64,000 nucleotides of DNA from Melastoma dodecandrum. Its lineage: Eukaryota; Streptophyta; Magnoliopsida; Myrtales; Melastomataceae. The translations under genes were made by a program, and so were the position numbers. The DNA lies in the NCBI GenBank assembly GCA_029817715.1, contig JARUPY010000203.1:1-64000 (forward strand), given 5' to 3'. How positions within the stretch are numbered: the first letter of the stretch is position 1; each line of letters starts with the position of its first letter. The notes under the pieces were generated by a model that saw only the letters and a list, made by a program, of their open reading frames with translations, did no database searches and was not told the DNA's origin. Below, piece by piece: positions 58,278 to 64,000 of this stretch.

Positions 58278-60564
58278 TTTGAAAGTGGCTGGAATGAGTA
58301 CAAAGGAGGAAGTGGAAGGGGGGGAGGGGGATGGGATTGTTTCGTTATGGGGTTTATGAAGATGGAGAATTCCAATTCTACTCCGAAGATGAAGAAGTGA
58401 GGGGGATTGGATTTCGGAGACAGAAGGAAGGAGATGGCGATAAAGGGGGGGAGGAGCACTGAGGACAACAACCCGACTCTAAAACCCCGTCTCAAACCTT
58501 TTCGTTTGTCCTGTTGTCCTTTTGTCCTCATTCTCTACGTGCCGGATCATTATTCAACAATGAAACTAAGGCATTATGTTGGTAGCAATGAGGTTTGAAA
58601 GTCATTTATTAACTAGAAGAGTTAATCAAGCTCTAGCAGATTTTATAACCCATCATATAGGAGATACCAATGAATTGGTGTGGTGATTCGTGTGAAGCAG
58701 GAGTAGGAATTTCCATTTGTTGTTCACTCACTTGGAGTTCCACTTTAGCCTGATTATTAGCCTGATTATTAGCCTGGTAATCGGACCAATAACTGGTTAC
58801 CAACAAGTGCATGAGCCCAATCAACATAATTTGACATCCGAGAGAGTTTGTCCTGTAGATTAGAGAATTGAGGGGACTAAAGCCCCCCCCCCCCCGTGTT
58901 GAGGATTCCCAACCTGAGACAAAAGAGCAGTCACATTAGTGATTAAGGAATCTTAGCAATGAAATAAAGGAGTGATGGACTTGGCTCGTGAAAGCAAAGG
59001 ATGAGAACCTCTTCGTCTCGCTGAATCTCGGGGAGGATCCTCGTATGTATTACAAAGAAGGAAGCATGGGCGTAAGGATTGATGCCTCTCATCCCTTTAC
59101 ACAGAGGCAGCCGAAAATTGGTCGGACCAGGGCTATGTGCGCAAGGACAGACATGTCGGAGAATGCTGTGTTGGTTCGAGAGAGGGCACGAAGGGAAGGT
59201 TGGATCAGTCGGAGGGTGGCAAGCGGAGAGCCAAAATGGATACATTTTTTGGGTAAAAATCGTTTGACATTTTAGCAACTGTTTTTATAGAGACCTCGAC
59301 TATCAAATCGTGTTTCTTTGTTCCACAAATCTTTCCGATATATTCACATATGACAAGTAAGGTTTCGGGGGGGGGGGGGGGGAGGGAGGGGGTCGGGCCA
59401 TGGCAGATATGGCGTTGGCGGAGTGCCAAGACATGTCGAAGGGTGGCGAAGGAGATGACCGTGTGGTGGCTACGACTAAAGAGGGATCAGCAGCGGCCAG
59501 TCTCCTCCATAAGGAAGGTGCAGATGTCCTCACCCAAGACTGAGCTCGAGTTCGAGCCATTCCCTTCCCTTACAGTCACTAAAACACCGAAGTTGCTCCA
59601 AACCAGAAACCCCATATCAACGGTCTCAGAAGATCCGACGGAAGCTCCAGGGAGCATTTGGTGCTAGTAGATTTATAATGGGAGCATTGCCACAGCAGGT
59701 AAGCCGCGAGGAACAGACAGGCGCATGAGCATGATCAATTCTACTGGCATGGCCTGCCTGTCGCTTGCTATCGATCCAGTGGCCCAAAAGCAAGTTCTAA
59801 CTGGATCACACTTACCTTATGCAATTAATAACCAGACTATTACAAAAACTTCCCTTCTTGTTACTTTCATGGTATGATCATCTTGTTTCACTATAGATTC
59901 AGAAGCACATCACAAAACCAACTGAATCACCTCCCTCCCATCCATTCTGCAGTTGAATGGAATTTTCAAGGTGGGAAAAAATCGTCCATGTTGCAAAATT
60001 TAGAACTGAAGAGGGGAAACTTCATTTTCTGGCAAATCTCACCCAAATGAACTGAGTATCACATCCCAACAACTCCTTATCCTTATTCATTAATAAGAAC
60101 TACAGATATATATAGTAAACAAACTTATGAACAAATCTTTTGCCCCGTCAAAATTCATGGCCCTGTATTCCTCCCTTCTTGCCTTTTACCCTTCCCAAAG
60201 CAACCACGGCACCGTCGCCGGACATACTGGAAGAAGCAGACTGCATCACACGCCAGTTGCTGGTGCTTTAAAGCAGTGAATGTTGCATAGACCAACAGAT
60301 CTCACGATTTCTCCGAAACTGCATATCAGCAACAGCATAACCGTTATGGCAACAGGCAAGACTTGACCAGAAGCACGGAGAAGTTGCCAGATTACGTAAT
60401 AAAGCATGCATGAACAAGCGCATCACGTCGAGTCAAATCAGCGGTCACAAGCTTGCTAGTAAATGGCCATTGATCCTATATGACCCATGCTGGAGTATGC
60501 CATCTACAGTCTTCAAACAGTCGCATTGTTTCGCCAGATTAAGCCTCGTAAGTCGTGAGGAAGC
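58278..60564. other. Intergenic: polymerase promoter/leader and hydrolase 3' side
   Basis: The polymerase 5' leader and promoter occupy roughly 58278-58560. A 12-bp tandem repeat TAGCCTGATTAT occurs three times (58746-58781, last copy diverged). Poly-C (58882-58895) and poly-G (59367-59381) runs are present. No gene is supported between 58600 and 60200. The hydrolase 3' UTR should lie just below 60565. Confidence 0.45.
58746..58781. repeat. Three 12-bp tandem repeats
   Basis: TAGCCTGATTAT, the same again, then TAGCCTGGTAAT. A minor local duplication. Confidence 0.8.
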
Positions 60565-62224
60565 TTACCGATCTATACTGTTCCTTGCCTTTTCTGGCTG
60601 ATCCGAAACAATACTCAGTTTATCAGGGGCCTCCACACTTTTCTGTGTCTTCTCCTTCTTCTCAGTGCTGGCTCCCGACTTATCCCTGTGATCCTGGCTC
60701 AATCTCGGTTTTTCTCTTCGTTCCGTACTCAGTCTAGATTTATCTCTCCTATCCGTGCTTATTCTAGGCTTATCTCGGCAATCAGCACTACACCGGGGAT
60801 TCTCCGGCTGATTATCTTTATTCCTGGAACTCGGGTATTTTTCTATGGTGGATACAAACTTCTTCAGGTGCTTAATGTATTGTGGGAAACCTTCTAAATC
60901 GCAATGATTCCCTCCTTTGATCCACAAGGGCTCGTACTTCTCCTTGCAAAGCTCCCAAAGCTTCTGGCCATGAGATCGGTCCACCACGTCATCAGCCGTT
61001 CCCTACGTAACCATGATAAATAATGTTCAGCATGTTAACAAGTTGGAAACAGAAATCCACGTGGAGCCACGTAAGGCTACTTACATGTATTACCAGAACC
61101 GGACAGCTGACAAATGGTATCTTGTCAATGTTCTGCGTGATAACGAGGGCAAACTATCATTATTCCAGTTAAGAATTGAAAGCAAGAACCTTTTATTAAT
61201 TGAAGACCGCACACCTTATAGATGTCGAACCAATATGTTCTCTTCACAGGGTACATGACTCTCAACCCGGATAAAATTGGACTGTGGAGGACCACTGCTC
61301 TCAATTTCGGTAAATTCATTGCCAGATCTAGAGTGGGTCCACTGCCAACCGACTGACCATACAAGATAATGTTTTCTTCCTTTGCTCCATACTTCTCTAC
61401 GAGGCATCTGTATGCCGCTTCTATGTCGGCATAAGTGTTTTGCTCGCTAGGCTGAATCGACAAGGAAAGATGGATGTTTTCAGCTTCCTCACAATCATCT
61501 CAAACCAGAAAACCCATCAAACAATTACATTCCCTCAAAACCACTAACTTCTCTAGTTCATCCACAACTATACTACTCCAAAAGGTTATCAGAGAAAGAA
61601 CACGCCCTCAGATATCCACAACAAAAGGATGCAGCTATCTGAGGCCTTCCTAATGTCAAACTCAAAACACGCAAATCAAGAACGAAAATATGATTTACTC
61701 CGGTCAAACCTTTCCAGTGGACTGGCCATATCCAGAGTAATCATATCTGCAAACAATCAAGGCGAAAAGTTAGCTTCATCATCACTCGTCCAAGAGACTA
61801 ATCAAACTCAATCGCATCCAAACAAAGCATAACTACATCTAACTGCAAAATTCCTAATAATCAGATGAGAAAACAGCAGCCGGAGGAATCCGAAAAACCC
61901 AAACACCCACCCCATTAAGTTGACCTTCAAGTGAGCGCTTAGTTCGGCGAACAACTCACACATCTGACCCAGATCAGCAGCATTCCCATGAGAATACAGC
62001 ACGGTCAACGCCGCCAGAGGATTCCTAACATACAGCGCCACAATCCCATTCCCCCTCTTAGTCTTCAACCTCAATACATCAACATTCTCTTTCACATTCA
62101 CATTCACCCCAGTCATCCTAAGTCTCCCGGAAACCTCGTCCCCCTCGGCCGAGACCACGTAGGAAGGCGGGACGGGCGGGAAGAAGGCGAACTTCGCCGC
62201 CATGGTCGACGTAATAGCCCCCAT
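60565..62224 (-). CDS. Alpha/beta hydrolase, ABHD17-like (probable protein depalmitoylase)
   Basis: Five exons join in frame to 357 aa: 61911-62224, 61710-61746, 61215-61451, 61085-61132 and 60565-61002. I chose the ATG at 62224 because [17 protein letters not shown] is the conserved family start. An ABHD17-type fold: [11 protein letters not shown] (oxyanion region), [12 protein letters not shown] split over a 37-nt exon, nucleophile S151 in YGQSVGSGP, acid D216/D217 in HGTADDVVD, and H245 in GGNHCDLE. All are present. Animal ABHD17 and plant ABAPT relatives remove palmitate from proteins; substrate here is inferred. The C-terminal tail (about 282-357) is basic and built of degenerate 10-residue repeats ([30 protein letters not shown]). 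It resembles At3g30380 (recalled). Confidence 0.92.
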
Positions 62225-63473
62225 AGGCACCACCTTCCCGTCCCTAAAAAAATCCGCCTCTTCTTAGGATCCTCCGGAAGCCTATGGAATCAAAGATCAC
62301 TTCTTTATGAGGCAACTGCCGGGAAGAGCTGATTCTGACGTCGACCCAGGTGAGGAAACATGGAAAGGGAGATGGATCTTGTCGGGATTCGCTTAACTCC
62401 AGATGTAGAAGAGGTTCCCAGGACCACACCCACCACACCACAGCCAGCCAAGTTAAGGAGAGGCTTTCTTTTCTTTCTAGGATTTTTTCGAAAAAGGTTA
62501 GGAGAAAATTGGGAAGTTCCCTTTTATCCTTTTCCTCTTTTCTTGGACAGGACAGGTTGTCGTCTGTAGTGTGTGTTTTGGAGTGGCGTTGTAATTTGGA
62601 GAAGTTAGTTAGGAGTGGAAAGTTTTGAAGAGATAACTTGTGTTTCTTTGGTTGAAGATGTTGTTGGGATGATACGATGAAAATGACAATTGGACCAAAT
62701 TAGGAAAAAAAATTACTATTATAATTACTCATTACATTTTAATTAAAATTATTGTATCATAATATGTATGCACAAATATAGTAAATGTGTACTTGTAGTG
62801 GGGTGTTTGAGTGGGGAAAAGGTTGAGATGTGGGTGGGCCGCCACGTGTCCCCTCAGGGGGAGTTAGATTGGATTGGTTGATGTGGAGCAAATTATTGAC
62901 AGCGGATCAGATTTCATGTTAACCTGTCACTTTGTTGCGGGATGATAAAAGTAAAATAATGATTGTCCTTCATTCGCCTCATCCCTTAATTCAACAATTT
63001 AGTCGCAAATTAATGGAATAGTTATTCTTAACTAGCACCATACTTGCTCTATACAAGCAAAAATCAGCTGCCATCCCATGAACCATTTTGCAGCGAAATG
63101 CGGAGGCAGAGACAATACTGCTAACAAGGAACAAGGAGGAGGAAGAGCAGGAGGAACGCGAGGGCGGATCGGGCACAGCAGGCGCTGCCACGGCCTGTCC
63201 AAATGCACATAGAGCCATGTCTTATATTGGGGGACTTCTAAGTTTGTTAAGGAAATAGTTAGCTTCTGTTTCTTAGAAACCATCAGCCAAAAGTGGTAGA
63301 GATTAGTGAACACATGACTCTTTTAGATATTTTAACAATTGGGTCAAACGAACTCCTTTTTCTGATAATTAAGAAAATCCTCATTCATTCTTCTTAATTA
63401 TAATAATCTTGATTCATGTTTCCTGTGATTGTATCAATAACAATGGCAAGTAATGTGTAATTAGTAGATGCGA
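62225..63473. promoter_or_regulatory. Hydrolase promoter/leader, then intergenic DNA
   Basis: The first few hundred bases are the leader and promoter of the minus-strand hydrolase. A G-box CACGTG lies at 62843-62848 in GCCACGTGTCC. The part near 63300-63473 should be the 3' UTR of the DUF3537 gene. A short frame at 62991-63218 has no recognised domain. Confidence 0.4.
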
Positions 63474-63941
63474 TTAAGAGAGGACGACGACTTTGCTAAG
63501 TATCCAAAGAACAAGTGAGAACTCAAAGGCGAAGATGGTGTGGAGCAACCCGCGATCCAATGCAAATCCATAAAGTGTTATCCCTCCATTGTTGTGCTGC
63601 AAATATGCCACTGCAGATCATGATAATCCCGTGAGAAAGATTGCCAGGTTTTGCTTGAAAGTTTTCAGTGAAGAAGATTGATCATATGCCTCACCCAATG
63701 CTTGTCTGGTTCGGAACGATGAGTCTGAGTCCAAGTCCTCCTCCGGGACTGAACCGTCCGTGGTGTTTCGGATGTCCCCCCTGCTGTTGTTCTTTGAATG
63801 GCATGACGCGGGAGGTGTTGAGGAGGTGATCGACATGTGCCATCTCGAAGCCACGGAGGCGATGCCCTGTGCTCTGTGTGTGATCCTTGCCGCTCCCATG
63901 AAGCACCAGAAGAGCCCGCTCAGTTCTACCACAACACATAC
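63474..63941 (-). CDS. DUF3537 membrane protein, C-terminal two exons only
   Basis: Exon 63695-63941 and last exon 63474-63610 join in frame. The first carries THRAQGIASVASRWHMSIT, a hallmark of DUF3537 proteins, then a hydrophilic loop rich in Ser/Asp. The last exon gives VAYLQHNNGGITLYGFALDR and the final membrane segment LHTIFAFEFSLVLWILSKV before the stop. Earlier exons lie beyond base 64000 (acceptor CGTAG at 63942). The family are plant seven-helix proteins proposed to be related to insect gustatory and odorant receptors; their plant function is unsettled. Confidence 0.82.
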
Positions 63942-64000
63942 CTACGGTCGAAAAAACATATGATAAATCACGTCTTCATCTAAGAAGTTCATGCCTCGGA

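Overview
This is a eudicot nuclear genome window. It holds intron-rich plant genes with GT-AG junctions, a T7-phage-type organellar RNA polymerase, a GAUT glycosyltransferase, a CONSTANS-type pseudogene, and plant-type hAT, MULE, Ty1/copia and Ty3/gypsy elements in AT-rich intergenic DNA. The species cannot be named from the sequence alone; the gene order recalls rosids.

Layout. Positions 1-6.3 kb hold a BRCT+RING protein gene (minus, its 3' end lies before the window) and an FLX-like coiled-coil gene (minus), separated by a rearranged gypsy-type LTR relic. Positions 7.4-8.4 kb hold a frameshifted CONSTANS-like pseudogene. Positions 8.7-9.7 kb hold a probable box C/D snoRNA cluster on the minus strand, with a telo-box/TATA promoter. 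Positions 9.9-14.1 kb hold a decayed Mutator-like element. Positions 15.0-18.2 kb hold a hAT element with an 8-bp target duplication whose transposase is open except for one TGA. Positions 20.2-25.9 kb hold PGD2 (6-phosphogluconate dehydrogenase) and GAUT9, both minus, with a MITE between them and PGD2's promoter side. A group S-like bZIP gene sits at 28.2-28.8 kb and a Ty1/copia element with both LTRs at 30.6-34.7 kb. Positions 39.5-43.3 kb hold a RING-H2 gene head to head with a heavily broken PPR gene. An AVT6-type amino-acid transporter gene lies at 46.1-48.3 kb, a second copy of the MITE at 49.8-50.4 kb, the 19-exon RPOTmp-type RNA polymerase gene at 51.6-58.3 kb, an ABHD17-like hydrolase gene at 60.6-62.2 kb, and the 3' end of a DUF3537 membrane-protein gene at 63.5 kb to the window end.

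From memory, several neighbours match Arabidopsis neighbours: BRCT-RING/FLX-like (At1g67180/At1g67170), PGD2/GAUT9/RING/PPR (At3g02360 to At3g02330) and the AVT6/hydrolase pair (At3g30390/At3g30380). The window therefore looks like a mosaic of ancestral gene blocks. Two once-functional regulatory genes, the CONSTANS-like gene and the MEF13-like PPR editing factor, have decayed in place.

The most unusual signals are: the snoRNA-like pair, whose internal hairpins differ completely in sequence but keep the same position; the single-nonsense hAT transposase with an array of short palindromes upstream of its gene; a perfect 44-bp foldback inside the copia reverse transcriptase; and a non-retroviral-looking coding stretch inside the gypsy relic. 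All splice junctions were placed by reading frame, GT-AG and remembered family sequence. No alignment or search was run.
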